A DNA stretch of 64,000 nucleotides from CAZLBC01 sp964557575 (GTDB lineage Bacteria > Planctomycetota > Phycisphaerae > SM23-33). Location of the stretch: assembly GCA_964557575.1 (NCBI GenBank), contig CAZLBC010000010.1, positions 1 to 64,000 on the forward strand, read 5' to 3'. Shown piece by piece: positions 26,251 to 33,328 of this stretch. The stretch's first letter is position 1; every line of letters begins with the position of its first letter. The translations under genes and the position numbers were made by a program. The notes beneath the pieces were generated by a model, which was not told where the DNA came from, did no database searches, and saw only the letters and a list, made by a program, of their open reading frames with translations.

Positions 26251-27940
26251 AACCGGCCCGGCACCCGTCGCGTACCGGCACCGAAGACGGACTGCGCACC
26301 TGCTCGCCGGCGTCCCTTTTCAGCAGCCGCTCCCAGTGTTTCTCGTTGAATATACACCCCGGATCTCCGGCGTTCAGGCAGCCGAAATAGGCATCCGCAC
26401 GCGCCCGGCATCCCCCGCAGTAGTCCCTGAACCGACATACTTCGCAGTGATGCAGGCGCTGTGTCCGGTCGTTGAGCACGTCCCGGAAAACACTCTGCCG
26501 GAAAACCTCGTCGAGCCGTTTCTCGCGTACATTACCCATGATCCGGTGAGGCAGATAGACGCAGGGGGTGACATCGCCGTTGGGTTCCACCGCGACGTAA
26601 GTCCTGCCCGCCCCGCACCCGCCGAGGTACTTGGCCACGACCCGCGCCTTGGTGCCGCTGCCCCCGCCCGCGTGGCTGCAGGAAACGACACCGTCGGCCG
26701 GCGCGGCCCCGGCGAGACATACCCGGCCCAACTGCGGGGCGGTGGATATCACCCCCATCCCGCCCGCCTGCATTTTTGCGTTGAGAATCGAGAGCAGCTG
26801 TTCCCGCGCGGCGGGAGATATGTCCTGCGCGGTGAGTTTCAATCCGCGCCCCACCGGGATAAAGTTGAAATGCGCAAAGCAGCTCGCACCGAGGTCGTGT
26901 TCCGCGAAACGGAGCATGTCCGCGACCTCATCGATGTTGCCCGCGTGCACACACATGGCAATCCCGAGCCGCATCCCCTCGGCGGCGACCACATTCCGCG
27001 CGCCGGCAACCGCCCGGCGCCACATCCCGTCGATACCGCGAAACCGGTCGTGTTTTTCGGGCTCGATTGAATCCAGGCTCACCTCGACATACCGCAGCCC
27101 GGCATCCCTCAGTTCGGCGCAGCGATCCGGCGTCAGCGTCGTCCCGTTCGTCGCCAGGGACAGGTGCATGCCCGCCCGGGAAGCCCGGCGTATGACCGGC
27201 AGAAGATCGGCGCTGAGCATGGGCTCCCCCCCGGATATGGCCAGCATCGGCACGTCCAGATCGTCCAGTTGATCGACGAGGTCCAGCTTTTCCTGCCGGC
27301 TGAGTTCGCCGGATATACAGCCGGCCCCGCTGTCCTGATAACAGTGCCGGCAGCGGAGGTTGCAGCGATTCGTGAAGTTCCAGACGACGAAAAGCGGTGT
27401 CGAAAAGGTCTGGGGTACCGTCAATCCGAACTCGGCGACGGACCGGGCCACCACGTTCAGCCCCTTGACGGTCGCACTGAACTGGCTGCGGCGTCCGCGG
27501 AACCGCTGCCAGCCCCCGCGCGTCACCACGCGATCCATGACGAGATGCAACGGGAAAAACACGATTTTGTCCAGCAGGGAGGCGGCCGGATTGCGGTAAC
27601 TGCGGAGCATCCGTTCCAGCCTGCTCCCGCCGCCGTCTTTCTTCGCGGCCATGAACTTCAGGAGCCGGCGGATCGGCCCGCGGCCCAGCCAGCGTTCCAG
27701 CGGGTGCGCGCAGTCCAGCGCCAGGGGGCCGGCCGCACCGTCACCGCCGCGACGGACGGCAGCCGCGCGGTACTCCCCGGACGTGTACGCCCCGTCGGTC
27801 TTGCGGAAGGGAGACGGGTCCGGATCACGTGATTCCGGAAACGCGTGCGCGTATCGCTTGCCGATTTCCGCCGCAGTCGTGTGACCGGCGGGCTGGGTGC
27901 GCGATGAATCGACGGAATGCAAAGGCCGGTCACATTTCAA
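26222..27940 (-). CDS. Radical SAM/SPASM protein with ~180-aa N-terminal extension
   Basis: 572 aa if it starts at the TTG at 27940, three bases after the preceding stop; the start is uncertain. The radical SAM cluster motif is CNLRCRHC (Cys193, Cys197, Cys200), with AISGGEPML for SAM binding. The C-terminal SPASM region has several Cys groups, including CEVCRFRDYCGGC, expected to hold auxiliary [4Fe-4S] clusters. The 180-residue N-terminus is predicted helical and basic with a hydrophobic stretch near 122-138, possibly a membrane contact. Related proteins include peptide-modifying enzymes and the heme-pathway AhbC/AhbD/NirJ group. As the last gene of a four-gene operon it may act with the tetraether-synthase-like protein. 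The specific reaction is unknown. Confidence 0.75.
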   Translation of the reverse strand: MKCDRPLHSVDSSRTQPAGHTTAAEIGKRYAHAFPESRDPDPSPFRKTDGAYTSGEYRAAAVRRGGDGAAGPLALDCAHPLERWLGRGPIRRLLKFMAAKKDGGGSRLERMLRSYRNPAASLLDKIVFFPLHLVMDRVVTRGGWQRFRGRRSQFSATVKGLNVVARSVAEFGLTVPQTFSTPLFVVWNFTNRCNLRCRHCYQDSGAGCISGELSRQEKLDLVDQLDDLDVPMLAISGGEPMLSADLLPVIRRASRAGMHLSLATNGTTLTPDRCAELRDAGLRYVEVSLDSIEPEKHDRFRGIDGMWRRAVAGARNVVAAEGMRLGIAMCVHAGNIDEVADMLRFAEHDLGASCFAHFNFIPVGRGLKLTAQDISPAAREQLLSILNAKMQAGGMGVISTAPQLGRVCLAGAAPADGVVSCSHAGGGSGTKARVVAKYLGGCGAGRTYVAVEPNGDVTPCVYLPHRIMGNVREKRLDEVFRQSVFRDVLNDRTQRLHHCEVCRFRDYCGGCRARADAYFGCLNAGDPGCIFNEKHWERLLKRDAGEQVRSPSSVPVRDGCRAGSSPGPGLRG

Positions 27941-27943
27941 GGC

Positions 27944-28549
27944 TCAATCCGTACCCGGCGACAAGGCCCGTTCGAGGTCCACGCGTTTCGGGTCGTGATC
28001 CGGCACGGGCTTTTTTTGCTCGCCGGGCCGGTAGACGTCTATAGAAACGGCCGCACTGGTATCTTTCCTGCCGTTCAGGTAGGCGACGAGATAGAGCGGC
28101 GAGTAGGACGGGTAGTCATCCCCGACCGGGATATCCATGCGAAACCGGCGAATGCCCCCCGCCGGGAGTTTCCAGTCGTTACTCCTGACGATGGATGCCC
28201 GCGGGTACTCCTTTATCAGCTCCCAGCCGACATCCGTATGCCACCACACGTCTATCTTGAGCGGCGCCCCGGAACCGGCGTGAATGTGAAGGGGCATGTT
28301 GGAGTGATTTACCGCCGTTGCCAGGACGTGCAGGGTATCTCCGGGCAGGAAGCTCGTCTTGTTGTTCTCCAGCCTGAGCCGTATCTCAAGCCCGTCTTCA
28401 CACCGCGTCGAAGAGACGTACGGCAGTTCGGTCTGCGCGGGGGGCAGACCCGCCCGCGGCTGAACCACCACGACATCACTGTTTTCCCCATCGCACCCGG
28501 TCATAAGCGGTGCGATCACGGCCGCCAGAAACACCATGTGTTTTTTCAA
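27944..28549 (-). CDS. Small lipoprotein of the radical SAM operon
   Basis: 201 aa from the TTG at 28549. AGGAG lies 8 nt upstream, which decides for this start over a longer frame to 28573. The signal ends in PLMTGC (lipobox Cys), so the mature protein is lipid-anchored. The remainder is beta-rich, with FLPGDTLHVLATAVNHS and LPAGGIRRFRMDIPVG resembling an Ig-like or BsuPI-type sandwich; I do not recognise a family. It lies 27 nt after the tetraether-synthase-like gene and 3 nt before the SPASM gene, so it is cotranscribed and may be a membrane-side partner. Confidence 0.7.
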   Translation of the reverse strand: MKKHMVFLAAVIAPLMTGCDGENSDVVVVQPRAGLPPAQTELPYVSSTRCEDGLEIRLRLENNKTSFLPGDTLHVLATAVNHSNMPLHIHAGSGAPLKIDVWWHTDVGWELIKEYPRASIVRSNDWKLPAGGIRRFRMDIPVGDDYPSYSPLYLVAYLNGRKDTSAAVSIDVYRPGEQKKPVPDHDPKRVDLERALSPGTD

Positions 28550-28576
28550 TCCTCGACTCCTGTCCGGTAACAATAA

Positions 28577-30463
28577 TTATTTCCGGTCACCACCGTCCGC
28601 GGGAAGCCGCCGTTCTTCCTCGCCCTCACCCCGGGCCGCATGAAGGCCCTGTGTCAGGTAGCGGTATTCCGGGCCGCAGTTGTGGGTGCAGAACGGAAAG
28701 ATGCCTTCCGGCGTAGCGTAAAGTATAACACAACGCTTGACCCGCTCCACGTCGAAATTGTAACGGTCCTGAAAATGCATGCCCGCACATAAGAGCGTAC
28801 GGTAATTGCGCTGCCCGCTCTTGCCGCGCCCGATCGACTTGTCAACCATCCCCAGCAATGAGCGGTAAAACAGTTTGACATCAAGACCCGGCGGCGCGGC
28901 ATCCTTTTTCCAGTGCCTTTTCAGAATGCCGACGAGACGAATCTTGTCGCGCAATCCGGCCGGTGTGCCGCGAGACGTGATGTCCCGGGCCAGCCTGTTC
29001 ATGTCGGAAAACATACCCTCGACATCTATGACCGAGGGAAAGGTGTAGGTCTTGCCTTCGGGGCTCACGAGAAAATACGTGCCCATCGCGCAATCAGGAT
29101 GCGCGCTGGCCCTGATCTTCGGTTCCCCGGTGATGGCCTCAAGGAGATTCGAAAGCGGCACCACCAGGCTCAGCGGAAACAAGTCCCGCAGCGGCTCGAC
29201 CCCCTCCCACTGACCGAGGTCACGGGCGAGGTCGCCGAGCGTATAGCGCTGACGCTGCCGGTCCTCGATGCTCATCCGCCCCGTGAAACTCACCGGCTGC
29301 CAGCTGATGCCCGAGACCACGTCCACGTTGTCGACCGCGAACTGCAGGATAGGCACCACCTGGTCGTCGGTCACTCCCTTGATAAGGGTGGGGACCAGGC
29401 ATACTTTCATCCCCGTCTTGCGGGCGTTTTCGATCGCCGCCAGCTTTTTGGCCCAGATGCCCGGATAATTCCTTGATTCCCGGTAGGCATCCTCCCCCAC
29501 CCCGTCGAACTGCAGGTAGAGGGTATGGAGACCGGCCGCCGCCGACTGCTTCGCAAAATCCTCGTCGGCCAGCCTGATTCCGTTCGTCGCTATCTGGATG
29601 TGGCTGAATCCCAGTTGCCCCGCGGTGGAGACAATCCGCAGGAAATCGGGGTGAATCGTCGGCTCCCCCCCCGTCAACTGTACGGCGGTGCAGGGATGCG
29701 GACGCAGGCCCCGCAGCGCCTTCATCCGGTCGACGATTTGATCGTAACTCAATTCGCATACGTAACCGGGGGAATTCGCGCCGGCGAAACAGACCGGACA
29801 GTTCATGTTGCAGCGGTTCGTGACGTCGATCTGTGCCAGGCAGGGACTGGAGAGGTGCTGGTTACAGAGGCCGCAGTCCGCAGGGCACCGTGACGCGCCG
29901 GTAACCTGTGGATACTTCTGTCCCCGGTGTTCCTCGAAACTCCACCACGACGCCTTCGAGAAAATCAAGGCGTCGGCGCTGATCTTGTCGCGGCAATACC
30001 CATGCTCCGGGCAGGTCTTTTCGATGAATACCTCCCGACCCTCGATGAAGTACCTGCCCACAATAACGGCACAACACTCCGGGCACAGGGTCTCCACCGT
30101 CCTGGGCAATTGACGCAGGACCGGGTGTATCCGGCTGCCGCCGTACGTCTTGCGGGGACTGCCCTCGACGTCGCTGGCGCGTTCCGTCCAGATCGCGTCG
30201 TCATGTACTTCGCGAAGCGTCCCGCAGGAACCGCAGCGGTACTCCAGGATCACCTGTTCGCCGTGCTTCAGAAAAGTGCCGTCGACGAGCGCGCCGCAAC
30301 CGGGACAGGTAGCCCTGGTTGCCACGGGGAGATCCGCACATCGTTCCGCAAAGCGACTGATAGCACGCCGCATATCCCCGATATTCCGAACGGCGACCCG
30401 GCAGCCTTCGGAAGGGCCGGGTGATGAGGGGGGGACGCTTTTTTCCACGGCGTGCAGGTCCAC
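28577..30463 (-). CDS. Tetraether synthase (Tes/MJ0619)-like radical SAM protein
   Basis: 628 aa from a GTG at 30463, with AGGA overlapping the upstream stop. Two N-terminal CxxC pairs (Cys53/56, Cys77/80) form a zinc-ribbon- or rubredoxin-like unit, with further Cys at 127/130 and the KTCPEHG motif (Cys151, His154). CPADCGLCNQH (Cys193, 197, 200) and CLAQIDVTNRCNMNCPVCFA (radical SAM Cys218, 222, 225) follow, then LTGGEPTIHPD. The C-terminus has CAGMHFQDRYNFDVERVKRC and PFCTHNCGPEYR, likely auxiliary cluster ligands. This Cys layout is that of the MJ0619/Tes family, whose archaeal member joins lipid tails to make tetraethers. Other members are proposed methylases, so the substrate is not fixed. 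It lies 11 nt after the COG3581-like gene. Confidence 0.78.
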   Translation of the reverse strand: MDLHAVEKSVPPSSPGPSEGCRVAVRNIGDMRRAISRFAERCADLPVATRATCPGCGALVDGTFLKHGEQVILEYRCGSCGTLREVHDDAIWTERASDVEGSPRKTYGGSRIHPVLRQLPRTVETLCPECCAVIVGRYFIEGREVFIEKTCPEHGYCRDKISADALIFSKASWWSFEEHRGQKYPQVTGASRCPADCGLCNQHLSSPCLAQIDVTNRCNMNCPVCFAGANSPGYVCELSYDQIVDRMKALRGLRPHPCTAVQLTGGEPTIHPDFLRIVSTAGQLGFSHIQIATNGIRLADEDFAKQSAAAGLHTLYLQFDGVGEDAYRESRNYPGIWAKKLAAIENARKTGMKVCLVPTLIKGVTDDQVVPILQFAVDNVDVVSGISWQPVSFTGRMSIEDRQRQRYTLGDLARDLGQWEGVEPLRDLFPLSLVVPLSNLLEAITGEPKIRASAHPDCAMGTYFLVSPEGKTYTFPSVIDVEGMFSDMNRLARDITSRGTPAGLRDKIRLVGILKRHWKKDAAPPGLDVKLFYRSLLGMVDKSIGRGKSGQRNYRTLLCAGMHFQDRYNFDVERVKRCVILYATPEGIFPFCTHNCGPEYRYLTQGLHAARGEGEEERRLPADGGDRK

Positions 30464-30474
30464 GGAAGCACATC

Positions 30475-31842
30475 CTAATCAAAAAAGGCCGGGTAGCGCC
30501 TGCTAACCGTCTTTCTGTTCCTGTACGTATCGGCAAGTTCCATGAAAATATCCAGGTCCCGCTCCATGTTGGACGTGGCGGCATCGAAATAGAAATTCCT
30601 GATCGGTATTCGTTCGTGGTCGCGCGAGATAGCGTGATATACCGACTCGGTCACGATGCCGTTCATGCACGAAAAGGGACTGATATCGATTATACCGTCG
30701 GCCCCCTTCCTGTACAGGTAGATACTCTTTCCCGTCGACAGGACCATTTCGCCCAGGGCACCGTCGGCGGGCAGATACTCCCACAGAGGCGCGAGGATCT
30801 CCTCGTACATATCGTGCGGCTCCTCGTACCCCCTGAAATCCTCCCGGAACGGCGCCATCAATTTCTGTTCGTCCGCCTTCTGGGCACGCTCTTTTACTAT
30901 CGCGGAAAGCATTGACGGGGTATATTTTTTCCGGTCTCTCTTGAGCAATTCCCGGTGCGACCAGTTCGTGTACAGCACCCATTCGGCGATATCGCTGAGC
31001 CAGCATTCCCCGCCGTGGGCTTCTATCTTCCTGACGGCATCGAAGTTGGAAAAGGTATTCAACCGGCAGAAAATCTCGCCGACCACCCCTATCAGCGGCT
31101 TGTCCTTCGTGTAGCGTGCGGGCACCGCGCGGAACAGATCACGGATTTCCACCATCGTCGAGATGAGGGATTTCATCAGCTCCCGGTTGCCCGGTCCCGG
31201 TATGCATAACACGGACTCCAGCTTTTCTATGGCGGTTGCATAGACGGCATCGGCGGCTCCCCGCTCAATTTCGTACGGACGCGTCCGCAAGAGCATTTTC
31301 CGGGCGATATCGCCGGATACCAGCCCCCGCCACAGGGTCCGTATCATTTTCAGCGGGTTGTCGGTATACCGGCCCAGGTCATCATACCCATCCTCCGAAC
31401 TCGCCGAGATAACCGGAACGTCGTGGTAACCCATGTTATCCAGGACAAGGCGCAAGTAGGGTTTGTACTGTCCGAAACGGCACGGCCCGTTGGCCGTCGG
31501 CATGAAAAAGGCCGTTTTTTCAGGGCCGTTCTCCTCCAAAACCCTGAGAAAATTACCCAGCGTAATCTTCTCGGGATAGCACTCCTCACCCGACGTATGC
31601 AATCCGCCGAGTTCCAGGGTTCTCTCGTTTGACGGGGGCGAGGCTTCTGCTTTTATGCCGATCGACTTGAAAACAGCGGAAAACAACCGTGCGCCGATAG
31701 AACTCATCCGCGGAATCCAGAGGGTTCTCCCCTCGAGACTCGACTTCGTTTTGCTCGCGACATACAACGTCATATGCCTTTCATAAACGCTATAACGGGT
31801 ATCGAACGGAACACTGTATCCGAAATTAAGATAATAACGCAT
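30475..31842 (-). CDS. COG3581-type 2-hydroxyacyl-CoA dehydratase-related protein
   Basis: 455 aa. It matches the 'activase-related' 2-hydroxyglutaryl-CoA dehydratase-like group: LWIPRMSS, TSGEECYPEKITLG (Cys88), FFMPTANGPCRFGQY (Cys121) and DISPFSCMNG (Cys392). The three Cys are the expected [4Fe-4S] ligands of an ATP-dependent low-potential reductase. The same domain forms the C-terminal half of the large plasmalogen synthase PlsA and related glycerol-ester reductases. Here it stands alone; the BadF/BcrA-type ATPase needed to energise it is not in the window. The ATG at 31842 lacks a ribosome site; the ATG at 31773 with AAAGG close by is an alternative. First gene of the four-gene operon. 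Confidence 0.75.
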   Translation of the reverse strand: MRYYLNFGYSVPFDTRYSVYERHMTLYVASKTKSSLEGRTLWIPRMSSIGARLFSAVFKSIGIKAEASPPSNERTLELGGLHTSGEECYPEKITLGNFLRVLEENGPEKTAFFMPTANGPCRFGQYKPYLRLVLDNMGYHDVPVISASSEDGYDDLGRYTDNPLKMIRTLWRGLVSGDIARKMLLRTRPYEIERGAADAVYATAIEKLESVLCIPGPGNRELMKSLISTMVEIRDLFRAVPARYTKDKPLIGVVGEIFCRLNTFSNFDAVRKIEAHGGECWLSDIAEWVLYTNWSHRELLKRDRKKYTPSMLSAIVKERAQKADEQKLMAPFREDFRGYEEPHDMYEEILAPLWEYLPADGALGEMVLSTGKSIYLYRKGADGIIDISPFSCMNGIVTESVYHAISRDHERIPIRNFYFDAATSNMERDLDIFMELADTYRNRKTVSRRYPAFFD

Positions 31843-32067
31843 CAGAAAAATGAAATAAATCGGGCATCTGGTACCCGCTACTATCCGTCGTCGCGTGAGA
31901 CGTGTCCCGGGCCACGATATTCGTTACATTAAAAAAACCTGTAAATAAAGGATATTTTGGATTGCATCAGACACTCAGGGGGTTACTATTTTATAAGTGA
32001 ACCAGCGCTATCGCTGTGATGACGATGCGATAACACTACTTTAACACTTTTGGGAAAGGAGTCTGAC
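31843..32067. other. Divergent promoter region, radical SAM operon / HU gene
   Basis: About 225 AT-rich bases feeding a minus-strand operon and the plus-strand HU gene. AAAGGAG lies directly before the HU start. I see T-rich stretches (31930-31945) but no -35/-10 pair with acceptable spacing in either direction. Confidence 0.4.
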
Positions 32068-32388
32068 ATGGCTAATGACGCAAGCGGCAAACCGTTGACC
32101 AAGAGCCAATTCCAGTCCGCCATAGCGGAAAAGACGGAGCTTTCGAAAAAGGAAGTGGCGGGAGTACTGGATGCCATGGCCGAGGTGATCAATGAGAATC
32201 TCGGCTCGATGGGCCCCGGTGTGGTCAATGTAAACGGCCTGATGAAGATCGAAAAGAAGCACAAGCCGGCCGTTCCGGAGCGGAAAGGCATCAATCCGTT
32301 TACGGGTGAAGAACAGATGTTCAAGGCCAAACCCGCGCGTGACGTGGTGAAGGTCAGGCCTCTGAAGTCCCTGAAAGATATGGTCTGA
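32068..32388 (+). CDS. HU family DNA-binding protein
   Basis: 106 aa. The ATG at 32068 is chosen because GGGAAAGGAG precedes it; the upstream in-frame codon has no such site. The N-terminal helices (KSQFQSAIAEKTELSKKEVAGVLDAM in two parts) and the DNA-binding beta arm with KGINPFTGE are HU hallmarks. The C-terminus KARPARDVVKVRPLKSLKD-like tail is longer than canonical 90-aa HU and matches variants common in Planctomycetota and relatives. It bends and compacts DNA as a dimer. A clear intrinsic terminator follows at 32418. Confidence 0.9.
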   Translation: MANDASGKPLTKSQFQSAIAEKTELSKKEVAGVLDAMAEVINENLGSMGPGVVNVNGLMKIEKKHKPAVPERKGINPFTGEEQMFKAKPARDVVKVRPLKSLKDMV

Positions 32389-32417
32389 ACGCCTGTTGAC
32401 GGACTCAGGTCAACACA

Positions 32418-32449
32418 GAGGCTTCCGGTTTTCCGGGAGCCTCTTTTAT
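32418..32449 (+). terminator. Intrinsic terminator of the HU gene
   Basis: GAGGCTTCCGG (32418-32428), loop TTTT, CCGGGAGCCTC (32433-32443), then TTTTATT. An 11-bp stem with one G-T pair and a T-tract, 30 nt after the HU stop. It also lies just past the stop of the convergent DUF434 gene. Confidence 0.88.
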
Positions 32450-32456
32450 TATGCCG

Positions 32457-33173
32457 TCAGCCGAGGCGGAGTATCCAGGCGTCGGGCACGTGCGTTTCGA
32501 CGATATCGCGGGCGAGGTTCAGCCACGGCCCGCATCGATCGAGCACCGCCGAATCGGAACTGACGATGATAGTGCGTCTCCCCGCCAGCACCGGGTCGGG
32601 ATCGGGGACGAGCCGGACCGTCCAGTTCCAGCCCGCCGACGCCGCAGTTTCCTCTATGTTTACCTTGAGCCTGCCGGAATTGGAGACCGGCCGGTCCAGC
32701 AGCCACCGCACGGAATCAGGTTCAACGGCGGCGAGGTACCGGCCCGCCATTTCCAGGGCCGCAGCGGTCTCCTCAACGCGCCGGTAGCTGCCGTGCATGC
32801 TCGCCAGGTCCCGAAAGGTCCCGTCCCGTCCGCAGAGCAGCACCCCGCCCGACAGCGCCGCCTCCAGAGTTATCAGCAGATTGTACCCGTCTATATCGAT
32901 GCTTTTTCCCCGGACCGCACCCGGCACCACCAGCCGTTCCCTTCTCCCGGCCGCGGCCGTGTCGTCGCAGGCGGCCCGCGCCACGGCCTTTCTCTGCCGG
33001 GCCGTCAGGTCATACCGGTCTCCCACGAGTTTCAACGTCGAATTCGATGCGTACCCCTTCTGGAGCAGGAGCGAGAGATCCGCGACGGCGCTGCGGAGGG
33101 CGGGTATCCGGGATGTCGAAAAGTCCTTCGCGTCGCCCGGGTGCGGCCCCCGGTGTTTCCTCTTGTCAGGCAT
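32457..33173 (-). CDS. DUF434 family protein
   Basis: 238 aa from the ATG at 33173 (MPDKRKHRGPHPGD). The frame is open to 33305 but lacks a ribosome site there. The pattern DLSLLLQKGYASNSTLKLVGDRY, then GKSIDIDGYNLLITLEAALSGG and CGRDGTFRDLASMHGSYR matches DUF434/DUF5616 proteins (COG2454). The strongly conserved Asp residues suggest a metal-dependent nuclease-like (PIN-type) site, but no function is established. Convergent with the HU gene. Confidence 0.75.
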   Translation of the reverse strand: MPDKRKHRGPHPGDAKDFSTSRIPALRSAVADLSLLLQKGYASNSTLKLVGDRYDLTARQRKAVARAACDDTAAAGRRERLVVPGAVRGKSIDIDGYNLLITLEAALSGGVLLCGRDGTFRDLASMHGSYRRVEETAAALEMAGRYLAAVEPDSVRWLLDRPVSNSGRLKVNIEETAASAGWNWTVRLVPDPDPVLAGRRTIIVSSDSAVLDRCGPWLNLARDIVETHVPDAWILRLG

Positions 33174-33328
33174 ACCCCGACTATACCAGTGACGGAACCG
33201 GTCGCACAAGCCGTTTACGGAAAGAGACGGCACGGAAAAAGACCGAATGCTTTTCAATCTTTTCTTTTTCGGCTCGTTAACCAATAATAAAGGGGGGACC
33301 TGCACGGAACACGTATGCCGGATTGGCG

